Positions 7,727 to 15,413 of a DNA stretch of 25,563 nt are shown here, piece after piece. This DNA comes from a virus, in the IMG/VR virus record IMGVR_UViG_3300027730_000129, positions 1-25,563 of that record; one strand, written 5' to 3'. The position numbers and the translations under genes are program-made. Positions within the stretch are counted from its first letter, which is position 1. Each line of letters begins with the position of its first letter. Below the pieces are notes generated by a model. That model was given only the letters and a program-made list of their open reading frames with translations. It was not told where the DNA came from and made no database searches.

Positions 7727-7853
7727 TATTTTTGAATAATAATATTGTCCCATAAATGGAAGTTCCAAGGATAAATAATGATAATCCGAATAACCCAATT
7801 TGTTGCCCACTTAAACCTTTTTTGCAACTTTTGCAACTTTTTTCTTGTTTCAT
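7707..7853 (-). CDS. tiny CxxC plus transmembrane protein
   Basis: This 48-residue protein starts [18 protein letters not shown], with C7 and C10 as a CxxC pair, followed by one hydrophobic helix (about residues 19-41, [19 protein letters not shown]). It fills the minus strand of an otherwise empty gap and overlaps the 3' end of dnaJ by 20 bases. The layout suggests a metal-binding or redox-active cytoplasmic tip on a single membrane anchor. I have an impression that similar short proteins occur in environmental phages. Function is unknown. Confidence 0.6.
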   Translation of the reverse strand: MKQEKSCKSCKKGLSGQQIGLFGLSLFILGTSIYGTILLFKNIISLFY

Positions 7854-7917
7854 ATCTATATTTTTTATTATAAAAATACCATACTTTTATAACTAATAAA
7901 GATTTTGATTTTTTAAG

Positions 7918-7930
7918 ATATTTATAAATA
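7918..7930 (+). promoter_or_regulatory. candidate late-type promoter (ATATTTATAAATA)
   Basis: This copy contains both the window motif ATATTTATA (7918-7926) and an exact T4-late-type TATAAATA (7923-7930), 11 bases before the ATG at 7942. It is the best promoter candidate of this class. Confidence 0.5.
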
Positions 7931-7941
7931 AAAATTTTACA

Positions 7942-9504
7942 ATGAGATTCAAATCAATACTAAAACGATTAATACTTGAAAATACATCTAGATTCAAGAT
8001 GTTGTATGATAAATTGGTAATACCATCAGAAGAAGACCTCAGAAAAAATCCAAATGCAAAAGGTAAATTGGCTGGTAGTACAATGACTAAACTTAATGAC
8101 CAAACAAATGAATTGGAACAAGTACAAATAACACCATTTCAAGTATTAAAACAAATCATATTTTCCGACCCAACAACAATACCTTGTGCAACATCACCTT
8201 GTATAGCTGGAACTGAGCCATCTAATTTTGATATTGATGGTGCTAGTATAGATGATATGGAAAAAGTGAAAGTTGGTGAATATGCAAATTGGATATTATC
8301 TTATTATGCCGCAAAATTACCAAGTAATATAAAAGAACTAGACCCCAAATCACCAGAATACAAAAGAGCAGTTACAGAATATCGTAGACTTTTTATTGAG
8401 GATTTACCTAGTCTTAAAACTGATTTAATTAAATTCCATCAATTAAAGAAATTTAAAGATTTATTACCTTTAGATAAAAAAGACATCAATAAATTAACAC
8501 CAAAAGATTTGGGTGATGTCTGTATGAATTATCAAATACCGGAAAAAAATATAAATAAACAGGTTAGGAAAGAAGCTGAAAAAGTTCAAGGTGATAATCC
8601 TTATAGTAAATTTGATTGTCCGATAGTTTATCAAGGTAAAGATTGGGTTGTTGTTGAAATTAATCCTAAAAATCCATTGGCTAGACACGCGGCAGTATTT
8701 TATGGTGGAAGTCAATTGAAAAATGATGGTGAGTCTAATTGGTGTACTTCGGCACCAGGTAACGCTCTATTAAAAGGTGAAAAAGGATATGTAAGTAACT
8801 TTGATTATTACACAACACCTTATGAAAATGTTAAAACAAAATGTGCTATAGATTCCCCATTGTATGTTATTTTACCAACAAATGACGGTGGTAATGTATC
8901 ACCAAAGTCGGGATTACCAAAAAATAGATTCCAATTTAATTTCATTAAAGAACAATTTATGGATTTATTAGACCGCCAAATTGATTTGGGTAAATATTTT
9001 GGTCAGAATGGTATAATGAGAGAAATATTTGATGGATTACCAATATTCAGAGAGGGATTTGAGATGTTATTTAAAAAATATGTTATGAGTAGTAATGAGG
9101 AAGCAATCATTACCTACCCAACTAGTAAAGGAATTTTTGAAATATTTGGTTTTGAAGCTTTGTTAGATAAATTACCTGCTAATATTAAAATTTTACAACT
9201 TATTAACAGTACAAAAGACCAAAACAGAGCTTTTGAAATACCAGATTCTATTGGTAGATTTACCGAACTAACTTCATTGGTATTTGACGCTTCAGCTAAA
9301 AATATCCCAAATACAGTTTCAAACTTGAAAAACTTGACATTTCTTTCTATTCTTAATTGTCCCCTAGTGAAACAACTACCAGAAAGTATCAGTGAATTGG
9401 AAGAATTGAATTTTATAGTACTTAGAGGTAGTAATCCTATGATACCACCAGTTTTGAAAGAGAAATTGATTGAAAGAAAAGATGGAATGTTTTATGTACA
9501 ATAA
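7942..9504 (+). CDS. tagged leucine-rich-repeat protein with a WCT-motif domain
   Basis: This 520-residue protein begins with a basic helical leader ending in a T4-type protease site (MRFKSILKRLILE; ILE 11-13). A large central domain includes RHAAVFYGGSQ, then SNWCTSAP (W267, C268, T269) and SPLYVILP. I have an impression of similar WCT-containing domains in phage proteins, function unknown. Residues about 405-510 are leucine-rich repeats (IPDSIGRFTELTSLVF, IPNTVSNLKNLTFLSIL, LPESISELEELNFIVL), a protein-binding module. It follows a strong promoter-like motif. Together these features suggest a head-packaged protein that binds a host target after injection; that role is inferred. Confidence 0.7.
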   Translation: MRFKSILKRLILENTSRFKMLYDKLVIPSEEDLRKNPNAKGKLAGSTMTKLNDQTNELEQVQITPFQVLKQIIFSDPTTIPCATSPCIAGTEPSNFDIDGASIDDMEKVKVGEYANWILSYYAAKLPSNIKELDPKSPEYKRAVTEYRRLFIEDLPSLKTDLIKFHQLKKFKDLLPLDKKDINKLTPKDLGDVCMNYQIPEKNINKQVRKEAEKVQGDNPYSKFDCPIVYQGKDWVVVEINPKNPLARHAAVFYGGSQLKNDGESNWCTSAPGNALLKGEKGYVSNFDYYTTPYENVKTKCAIDSPLYVILPTNDGGNVSPKSGLPKNRFQFNFIKEQFMDLLDRQIDLGKYFGQNGIMREIFDGLPIFREGFEMLFKKYVMSSNEEAIITYPTSKGIFEIFGFEALLDKLPANIKILQLINSTKDQNRAFEIPDSIGRFTELTSLVFDASAKNIPNTVSNLKNLTFLSILNCPLVKQLPESISELEELNFIVLRGSNPMIPPVLKEKLIERKDGMFYVQ

Positions 9505-9517
9505 AAAATAAATTATT

Positions 9518-9796
9518 ATGAACATAGATGTTGAAATATACATTAAGAATTTTATAAACTTCTTTGAGAAAAACCCCAACGAGTTAATGGAATTAATTGG
9601 GGGAGACCTCAAAGAAGTTTTTTATGAGAAGGTAAAAGAACTTTGTTATAAAAACCTTGACGCTGGATTGGATCTCATCCCAACCAGAACACAACTGATT
9701 GATGTTGTTGTGAGTATTAAGAAAAATCCAAAAGGAATATTAACTTTGGATGGTGTATTCATTGAAACCAAATATGGTTTATTTTCATTAAATTAA
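9518..9796 (+). CDS. small unknown phage protein
   Basis: This 92-residue helical protein begins with FINFFEKNPNELMELIG, then two charged helices, and ends in a strand-rich tail (GILTLDGVFIETKYGLFSLN). It looks like a conserved small phage protein, but I cannot name the family. It lies 13 bases after the leucine-rich-repeat gene, probably on the same transcript. Confidence 0.65.
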   Translation: MNIDVEIYIKNFINFFEKNPNELMELIGGDLKEVFYEKVKELCYKNLDAGLDLIPTRTQLIDVVVSIKKNPKGILTLDGVFIETKYGLFSLN

Positions 9797-9814
9797 AAAT
9801 ATTTTGAACTTCTT

Positions 9815-9862
9815 GGAACTAACTGGGGGTGACCTTGGTTTATTGTATTGTAAGTTGATTAT
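9815..9862 (+). promoter_or_regulatory. intergenic repeat copy A (promoter candidate)
   Basis: This is the most divergent of three related intergenic elements. It shares GGAACT at its start and a core of GGTTTAT, then TATTGTAAGTT (9846-9856), then ATTAT, with copies B and C. The core ends 27 bases before the ATG at 9884. The middle segment (AACTGGGGGTGACC) differs from the ACCCC-containing segment in the other copies. Confidence 0.55.
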
Positions 9863-9883
9863 TTAATATTAAAATCCATCATT

Positions 9884-10075
9884 ATGAAAAACTTCAAATT
9901 ATCTGGGGAACAATTTGTTCTCTTGACAGCACACACACTTACTCTCAGAAATCATTTCGTTAGAGAAATGGATAAAACTGAATATACAGAGGTAAAGGAA
10001 TTTTACCAAAAGGAAATTGATAAGATTAATTCTTTATTCGATGAATTGAATTTACGGTTCAAAACCAAATTTTAA
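9884..10075 (+). CDS. small unknown protein
   Basis: This 63-residue helical protein is not recognised. It has a first helix with GEQFVLLTAHTLTL and a long charged second helix. It is the first of three genes, each with its own copy of the intergenic repeat, which suggests that it is strongly or separately expressed, probably early in infection. Confidence 0.65.
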   Translation: MKNFKLSGEQFVLLTAHTLTLRNHFVREMDKTEYTEVKEFYQKEIDKINSLFDELNLRFKTKF

Positions 10076-10093
10076 AAAAATATAAATCTTTAG

Positions 10094-10159
10094 GGAACTT
10101 TCCACCCCAATCTTAGGTTTATAATATTGTAAGTTTATTATCCACCAATAAAAAATATA
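10094..10159 (+). promoter_or_regulatory. intergenic repeat copy B (promoter candidate)
   Basis: This element is nearly identical to copy C over about 65 bases: GGAACTTTCCACCCC, then AATCTTAGGTTTATA, then TATTGTAAGTT (10125-10135), then ATTATC and ACCAAT. It contains TATAAT just before the TATTGTAAG core. The core ends 30 bases before the ATG at 10166, the same spacing as copy C. Confidence 0.65.
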
Positions 10160-10165
10160 TCTGAT

Positions 10166-10390
10166 ATGAAGACATTCACTAACAAAATGGGAATTACTAT
10201 TTCAGTAGGACAAGATTCAGTTCTCCATAAAAAATTTTTAAATGTTGATGGTGAAGAAGGTGTTGTAACAGAAATTACTCCATCAGGTAGATACTTCAAA
10301 GAAAGTAATCATTCAGGTTTATTTTCTACCTTAACTTTCAACCTTAAAGGTTCATTTATGGGGAGTACTTATATTGAATTAGTAAAATAA
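10166..10390 (+). CDS. small beta-rich unknown protein
   Basis: This 74-residue protein looks like a small beta-barrel or SH3-like fold (strands around ITISVGQD, EGVVTEITPSGRYFK, STLTFNLKG and TYIELVK). It lacks membrane segments and Cys. It has its own repeat-type promoter candidate in front. The family is not recognised. Confidence 0.65.
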   Translation: MKTFTNKMGITISVGQDSVLHKKFLNVDGEEGVVTEITPSGRYFKESNHSGLFSTLTFNLKGSFMGSTYIELVK

Positions 10391-10403
10391 ATTTTAAACT
10401 ATA

Positions 10404-10466
10404 GGAACTTTCCACCCCAATCTTAGGTTTATAGTATTGTAAGTTAATTATCAACCAATTAAAAAC
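10404..10466 (+). promoter_or_regulatory. intergenic repeat copy C (promoter candidate)
   Basis: This is the third copy, differing from B at only a few positions over about 65 bases. The TATTGTAAGTT core lies at 10435-10445 and ends 30 bases before the ATG at 10476. Conservation of both sequence and distance to the start codon across three unrelated genes supports promoter or operator function. Confidence 0.65.
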
Positions 10467-10475
10467 ATAAATCAT

Positions 10476-11225
10476 ATGACAATCCAAGAAATCAAATCTA
10501 TCGCTCCAGCAGTATTCGCAACTTCAGCAGATCCTAAAATGTCCAACAAATACATGTTTGTACCAACTATGGATATAGTGGAAAACTTTACCAACCAAGG
10601 ATGGGAACTCTCCTCAGTCAAACAAAATGGTAAGGATTTGTATGGTACTCACGAGTTGAGGTTCAGAAACGGAGAACTACCAAAAGTTGGTGACACATTA
10701 GTTGAGGCAATAATCCGTAACAGCCACAATGGTATGACAACTCTGAATGTAGGTGCTGGGCTCTTCAGATTGGTTTGTTCCAACGGTCTTACAGTCCCAA
10801 CTGCAACAGCCGAACAATTCAATATCCGTCACATGGGATTTGATAGTGAGGAAGTTAAGAAACTTACTGAGAGTTTCTCCAAGAAACTTCCACTCATCCA
10901 AAGCTCAGTTGATAAGATGATGGACAGAATGATGACGGAAGGTGAGAAGATTCAGTTTGCAAAGGACGCATCAATCATCAAGTGGGGAATGGGTTCAGTT
11001 CCATTCGTGGATTATGAGGAGTTGATTACTCCACAAAGAACTGGCGACAATGATGACAACCTTTGGACTACCTTCAACATTGTACAAGAGAAGTTCGTAA
11101 AAGGCGGACTTGAGTACAGAAGTCAGGCTGGCAAGAAAACCTCTCTCAAAGGTCTCAAGAACATTATGGCGACCAACACCATGAACACCAAACTCTGGGA
11201 ACTTGCCGACACTCTTGTCTATTAA
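10476..11225 (+). CDS. DUF932 family protein
   Basis: This 249-residue protein matches the DUF932 family found on phages and plasmids. Recognisable stretches are an N-terminal YMFVPTMDIVENFTNQGWE, a central FRLVCSNGLTVPTATAEQFNIRH, and a C-terminal TTFNIVQEKFVKGGLEY followed by the basic GKKTSLKGLKNI. The biochemical function of the family is not settled. Codon use is visibly richer in C and G than in the neighbours, which may reflect high expression or separate origin. It has its own copy of the intergenic repeat and is followed by a strong terminator, so it is probably an abundant single-gene or short transcript. Confidence 0.85.
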   Translation: MTIQEIKSIAPAVFATSADPKMSNKYMFVPTMDIVENFTNQGWELSSVKQNGKDLYGTHELRFRNGELPKVGDTLVEAIIRNSHNGMTTLNVGAGLFRLVCSNGLTVPTATAEQFNIRHMGFDSEEVKKLTESFSKKLPLIQSSVDKMMDRMMTEGEKIQFAKDASIIKWGMGSVPFVDYEELITPQRTGDNDDNLWTTFNIVQEKFVKGGLEYRSQAGKKTSLKGLKNIMATNTMNTKLWELADTLVY

Positions 11226-11230
11226 AAATA

Positions 11231-11266
11231 AAATGGGGAGATACTTGATATTCTCCCCATTTTTTA
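11231..11266 (+). terminator. rho-independent terminator after DUF932 gene
   Basis: Stem AAATGGGGAGA / TCTCCCCATTT (11231-11241 and 11252-11262) with a ten-base loop, running into a T tract. It lies six bases after the stop at 11225. Confidence 0.85.
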
Positions 11267-11290
11267 TTATTAATTTCTAAAAGAAATTAT

Positions 11291-13006
11291 ATGGGGGTAA
11301 TATACGAATATAAGATTGAAAAATATCTAACAAAAACATATAAGAATTATTGTGACATAATAGACAAACCGAAACAAGACAACCCATTCTTTTTTCAGCC
11401 GGAATATATTTTTGACAGTTTATTGGAAACATTATTTGATGACAAATCTTTTGTTAGTAATTACGGAAATCAATTTGCTGAATGTAGACACGATAGATAT
11501 AGGATTAAAGTAGAAACCTCAGAAGATAAGGTCTCACTCAAGTTCTATTTTTATAGTAATCATAGAATGGTGGGACAAAAGTATTTTAATAAACATATGT
11601 TCATTAAATTTGTAACTTACAATTACAAGAAAAATGAAATATACACAGGTAATAATACAATACGAAGAAAAAAGAAATTTAATACTATCCATAAAAATAC
11701 TTGGTATTTAACCCCACTTTCAACTCTCTCCAAGGTTATATTCCAATATTTTAAACCAAATAATATTAAACCACAAACTTTTGAAGAAGTTGATTTAAAT
11801 ACAAAAGAAATCAATAAGTGCTTTGACTTATTTTTGGAACATATCCCCAATCTAGACAATTCAATTGTTAGTCCTGACATCAGAATATATAAACATTATT
11901 TGGATGGAATTGGGGTTAAATTACCAAACAATTGGCATATATTTAAACCATCATACCCCCAAATAACCAAGAAAATATATAAGAAACATAAGTTCAAATT
12001 CATTGATGCTTATATGAGTGTTAATAGATTGAATGGTGATAAGATTAAAAGGGTTCTACATACAGTTACAACAGTTAGGGGAATATATAATTTGAGATTT
12101 GCTTTAGAATTATTTGGTAATAATTTTATATTATCCAAGGAGGATAGTGTGATTAAATATATTGTTGAATCACCCCCAATGCCTGGTATAGAACATCTCT
12201 ATTATCCGTATTATATGTATTCATTTTCCAAAAATGAGTTATTAAATTGTTTTGATATATTCAAACTTATGATAAATGGTTCAATCAATCATAATACATT
12301 CATTGACCATTTGGAATTCAGAGATAAACTTAGTCAATTTGAACCTGTAACTTGGAAATCAAAAACATATGCCGAATTTAATTCAGAACATTTCATTTGG
12401 AGTGAGAAGGTTGCCAAATTCAAAGATCCAAGATATCAAAGAATGTATAACCCAAGATTTAAGGAAATTGTTGAAGAACCAATGGATAACTATTATCCAG
12501 TCTTATTAACAACATTTCAAGAATATTCAATGGAAAGTATTGTCCAATCAAATTGTGTTAGAACTTACAACAATCGTCCAGAATCAATAATTATATCCAT
12601 TAGGGTTGGTGACATAGAAGGGGAGGAAAGAGCTTCTGTGGAGTACAAAATATATGGAGATGAAGATAATATTGAATTGGTTAGAGTTCAAAGTTTGGGT
12701 AGGTTTAATAAACAATTGGACATAACTTGGGATTCATATTTGGAAGAAATGGATAAACGGATTAAATATATAATGGATAATAATATATTTGAACTACCAA
12801 ATTATTCTGTTGAATATAAAGGGGTGAAACTTGAAGGGAAAATTATCTTTAATGACCTTAAGGAAATATATATGACACCAGGACAAAGAGGGAAAAAAAT
12901 AAATAGAACATTGAGATTTGATAATAGCTCAATTGAAATATATAAACCATCCTTTAACTTAATTAGAACACCAGATACAAACTTTATAGATGAACTACTC
13001 TTTTGA
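11291..13006 (+). CDS. PcfJ-like protein
   Basis: This 571-residue protein has a C-terminal region like PcfJ, a family found on conjugative plasmids and phages. It shows a helix before a conserved Cys in SNCVRTY (C422), then a strand-rich SIIISIRVGDIEGEERASVEY, then VRVQSLGRFNKQLD, matching the family's 'Q..g..N' element, then a Trp-containing helix. The first 400 residues are divergent, aromatic and helical. PcfJ function is unknown. It begins a four-gene operon with an unknown, a thioredoxin and a glutaredoxin, and overlaps the next gene by 17 bases. The similarity is judged by eye and the call is moderate. Confidence 0.55.
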   Translation: MGVIYEYKIEKYLTKTYKNYCDIIDKPKQDNPFFFQPEYIFDSLLETLFDDKSFVSNYGNQFAECRHDRYRIKVETSEDKVSLKFYFYSNHRMVGQKYFNKHMFIKFVTYNYKKNEIYTGNNTIRRKKKFNTIHKNTWYLTPLSTLSKVIFQYFKPNNIKPQTFEEVDLNTKEINKCFDLFLEHIPNLDNSIVSPDIRIYKHYLDGIGVKLPNNWHIFKPSYPQITKKIYKKHKFKFIDAYMSVNRLNGDKIKRVLHTVTTVRGIYNLRFALELFGNNFILSKEDSVIKYIVESPPMPGIEHLYYPYYMYSFSKNELLNCFDIFKLMINGSINHNTFIDHLEFRDKLSQFEPVTWKSKTYAEFNSEHFIWSEKVAKFKDPRYQRMYNPRFKEIVEEPMDNYYPVLLTTFQEYSMESIVQSNCVRTYNNRPESIIISIRVGDIEGEERASVEYKIYGDEDNIELVRVQSLGRFNKQLDITWDSYLEEMDKRIKYIMDNNIFELPNYSVEYKGVKLEGKIIFNDLKEIYMTPGQRGKKINRTLRFDNSSIEIYKPSFNLIRTPDTNFIDELLF

Positions 13007-13307
13007 TGAACGAATAACCAGAATTTTCAAGGAAAGATATAAGGTTGAACCATCAATTTTATATCTTGAAAATGAAAAAATTGATAAGGAAAAAATTGAG
13101 AAATTCCTTAACAAATCATATCTTATATATGTGAATAAGGAAGTCATTGACTATAAGATTGTTGAGGTGGACAGACTAGTCGAATATGACTCAAGTGGAA
13201 TTCTTATTTACATAAAAGGGGGTATTAATATATTTATTTTTACTACGGTAGACAGATTGAATGTTGCCGAATTTACATTACATAATCTTATAAAATTAAA
13301 CAAATAA
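12990..13307 (+). CDS. small unknown protein
   Basis: This 105-residue alpha/beta protein has a charged N-terminal helix and a strand-rich second half (SYLIYVNKEVIDYKIVEV, GILIYIKGGINIFIFTTV). It overlaps the PcfJ-like gene by 17 bases and shares one base with the thioredoxin start (TAATG). The family is not recognised. Confidence 0.65.
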   Translation: MNYSFDERITRIFKERYKVEPSILYLENEKIDKEKIEKFLNKSYLIYVNKEVIDYKIVEVDRLVEYDSSGILIYIKGGINIFIFTTVDRLNVAEFTLHNLIKLNK

Positions 13308-13615
13308 TGGAAATTACAAGTGAAGAATTAAAGTCAAAGATTAATAATGGGGAACAAGTCATAGTTGACTTTTGGGTGTCCTTTTGCGGCCCATGTAAAA
13401 TGTATAAACCAACATTTGAGAAAGTTTCCGAAAACTCTCAAATACCTATGTACACAATGAACGTTGAACACAATGGGGACTATGCCATAGAATTAGGTGT
13501 CAGAGCTGTACCAACAACAAAGGCATTTAATAATGGTGGGGAAGTATTTACTAAGTCGGGAATAATGACTGAAGGAGAATTAAATACAATCGTTAAAAAC
13601 TTAATCAATGGATAA
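13307..13615 (+). CDS. thioredoxin
   Basis: This 102-residue protein has the thioredoxin fold: strand VIVDFWVSF, active-site C27-G-P-C30 (preceded by Phe rather than the usual Trp), a helix with a Lys and Pro (KMYKPTFEKV), and the cis-Pro loop VP69TT, then FNNGGEV and a final helix. It would reduce disulfides, and phage thioredoxins commonly serve as reductant for ribonucleotide reductase or as polymerase processivity factor. Neither partner is in the window. Its start overlaps the previous stop, and its end overlaps the glutaredoxin start by eight bases. Confidence 0.9.
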   Translation: MEITSEELKSKINNGEQVIVDFWVSFCGPCKMYKPTFEKVSENSQIPMYTMNVEHNGDYAIELGVRAVPTTKAFNNGGEVFTKSGIMTEGELNTIVKNLING

Positions 13616-13895
13616 TAAGTTGGTAATCCTATATACAATGAAGGGATGCCCCCATTGTGTAGTCTTCAAACAAATGTTAAAAGATAATGGAATTCATTTT
13701 TACGATAGGGACATTGATGAGTATAGTGATGAGTTTGACATCTTTGTTGAATTAACTGGTAAGGATTACGTTCCATCATTTATGTTGGTTGATGAAAGTG
13801 AATCAGATGAACCAATACCAATGTTATTTGCTCCAGAGGTTGATTTCAATGAATTGGAGGAAGGTCTTGAAATAATTAAAAAGTTCTTAATGTAA
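13608..13895 (+). CDS. glutaredoxin-like protein
   Basis: This 95-residue protein has a short strand (KLVILYT), the redox motif C14-P-H-C17, a helix, the strand IHFYDRDID, and the cis-Pro element YVP56SFMLV. That is the glutaredoxin or thioredoxin-like layout. CPHC instead of CPYC is seen in some family members and in DsbA-like proteins. It is translationally linked to the thioredoxin upstream, suggesting a small redox pair. A terminator follows four bases after the stop codon. Confidence 0.85.
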   Translation: MDNKLVILYTMKGCPHCVVFKQMLKDNGIHFYDRDIDEYSDEFDIFVELTGKDYVPSFMLVDESESDEPIPMLFAPEVDFNELEEGLEIIKKFLM

Positions 13896-13898
13896 AAC

Positions 13899-13927
13899 AA
13901 TCCCCATCATAATCGGTGGGGATTTTT
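13899..13927 (+). terminator. rho-independent terminator after glutaredoxin gene
   Basis: Stem AATCCCCATC / GGTGGGGATT (13899-13908 and 13915-13924, one G-T pair) with a six-base loop, followed by T's to 13927. Confidence 0.85.
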
Positions 13928-13954
13928 GATTTCACATTATAATGACTTTATTGA

Positions 13955-13971
13955 TATTGTAAATATTTATA
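13955..13971 (+). promoter_or_regulatory. promoter candidate (TATTGTAA and ATATTTATA overlapping)
   Basis: TATTGTAA (13955-13962) and ATATTTATA (13963-13971) are directly adjacent here, so both promoter-like elements of the window meet upstream of one gene. The latter ends 33 bases before the ATG at 14005, giving a longer leader than other copies. Confidence 0.4.
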
Positions 13972-14004
13972 TTGAAATAAACATAAACTAAAAAAAAACA
14001 AATT

Positions 14005-14457
14005 ATGCCATTAAAAGTAGACAGATTAATCACAGACACAGTTGACACAACTTCGTTATCAGTAAACGGAATCAATGTAACTGGAAAAGACACTAAACAT
14101 TATGAATTGGATTTGGATGTAACTAATACCGTTACAGTAGATACAACATTTGGGATTATTGACATTACTAATATTACAGCGGCAACAGCACCAACATCCG
14201 CGTTTACTAGTAATGTAACATTTTACATCAATAATCCAGCATTGGATTTAACTGTAGGTAATATAGATAATGTGTATGTACAGTTCTCGGTGTATTATAG
14301 TCAGACAGGTGATGATAACGCAATACCTTATTTGATTTCAACTGGAGGTCCTATAGGATTGGAATTTAAGTTATATAACGCAAATCCCGCAACCGAAGGA
14401 GCTGATAACTTTCAGGGTGAATTGTATGTATATTTTGAGTTATACACAATTAACTAA
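14005..14457 (+). CDS. beta-rich, probably structural protein
   Basis: This 150-residue protein is rich in Thr, Val, Asn, Asp and Gly with alternating strand patterns, has no Cys or membrane segment, and starts MPLKVDRLITDTVDTTSLSV, a beginning typical of fibre, decoration or other appendage proteins. It forms its own transcription unit, with promoter-like motifs upstream and a strong terminator just after the stop, as expected for an abundant virion protein. The precise role is not determined. Confidence 0.6.
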   Translation: MPLKVDRLITDTVDTTSLSVNGINVTGKDTKHYELDLDVTNTVTVDTTFGIIDITNITAATAPTSAFTSNVTFYINNPALDLTVGNIDNVYVQFSVYYSQTGDDNAIPYLISTGGPIGLEFKLYNANPATEGADNFQGELYVYFELYTIN

Positions 14458-14463
14458 AACAAA

Positions 14464-14492
14464 AAATCCCCATCTCTAAGGTGGGGATTTTT
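14464..14492. terminator. bidirectional terminator
   Basis: Stem AAATCCCCATC / GGTGGGGATTT with a five- to six-base loop (arms about 14464-14474 and 14480-14490), flanked by A's on the left and T's on the right. It can end both the plus-strand gene at 14457 and the minus-strand gene whose stop is at 14496. Confidence 0.85.
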
Positions 14493-14495
14493 AAT

Positions 14496-15317
14496 TTAAA
14501 ATATAATCAAATCTTTCATTCTATCTTTAACCAACCAAGGTTTATCGCCCAACTGATTAGTAATATCGGTTTCAATATCAAAGTCATTTAGATAGTCATT
14601 GACGAACTTATTAAAGTTAAAATCAAATACATCTAGCACCAATGATTTGATATCTTTAAAATCATATATTGAATCACAAACAATATCTACATTCAAATCA
14701 TCATCAATTATATCAGAGGTATATTTGAATAGAATCTTATCTGTGACCAAAATATCAAACAGATGATTACAGACATACTCCCCATAATAAAACTCTCTCC
14801 TACCAAGATTTAGACTATAACCATAAGGGAAAGATGAGGACACGGACATAAAGTTCGTAGAATTGACAATAGTTAAGTTGTGAGACATAAATGGGGAATA
14901 GAATTCTAACTCCAACTTGTCTGTATAATTTATGTTATTCAAAAACTCTTTGTTATATTCTGTTTCTCTATTAACTTCATCAATTACCTTTTGATTGAAT
15001 ATTGGTCTATCACTATTGTAATATGTGAAATGAAATTCATTTGAATTTAGTGGTTCTCTATAATCAATTAAGTCAATGATGTTAATATGTTTTAGATTTA
15101 GAAAATCAATTAAAGATTTATGTTGTTCAACAAAGGTGTCTCTAAGTTTATTTAAGTCCAAAACAGTATCAGAGGATGTTGAACCATATACAACCAAAAA
15201 TGATTTAAAATCAATAACTTGAAAACGTGATTTGTGGATGGGGTCAATATTTTTTATTATATAATCCGCAAATAGATTAACAAACCCCTCCTTTGAAAAT
15301 GTGTTTATGTATTTCAT
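14496..15317 (-). CDS. unknown phage protein
   Basis: This 273-residue acidic protein is not recognised. It has an N-terminal helix, a strand-rich part (FKSFLVVYGSTSSD), a central GYSLNLGRREFYYGEYVCNHLFD segment, and an Asp/Asn-rich C-terminal half. No catalytic motif is obvious. It is the last gene of a minus-strand island, with its own leader between 15318 and 15362 downstream of a terminator, so it is probably transcribed separately. It ends at the bidirectional terminator. Confidence 0.7.
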   Translation of the reverse strand: MKYINTFSKEGFVNLFADYIIKNIDPIHKSRFQVIDFKSFLVVYGSTSSDTVLDLNKLRDTFVEQHKSLIDFLNLKHINIIDLIDYREPLNSNEFHFTYYNSDRPIFNQKVIDEVNRETEYNKEFLNNINYTDKLELEFYSPFMSHNLTIVNSTNFMSVSSSFPYGYSLNLGRREFYYGEYVCNHLFDILVTDKILFKYTSDIIDDDLNVDIVCDSIYDFKDIKSLVLDVFDFNFNKFVNDYLNDFDIETDITNQLGDKPWLVKDRMKDLIIF

Positions 15318-15361
15318 AATTTTTTAATTAATGTATACAAAAAAATTATGACAATATAAAT

Positions 15362-15388
15362 AAAAAAAGGGACAAATAATGTCCCCTT
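15362..15388 (-). terminator. minus-strand terminator after the 49-residue gene
   Basis: On the minus strand a GGGACA / TGTCCC stem (15369-15374 and 15380-15385) with a five-base loop runs into seven T's (A's at 15362-15368 on the plus strand). It follows the small gene at 15414-15563 in its direction of transcription. Confidence 0.7.
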
Positions 15389-15413
15389 CATTTTACCTCC
15401 CCATCAAAAAATA

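Noticed and set aside
9815-10466. CRISPR array from the three repeats
   Set aside because: The repeats are about 65 bases long, spaced by complete genes of different lengths, and placed at fixed distance before start codons.
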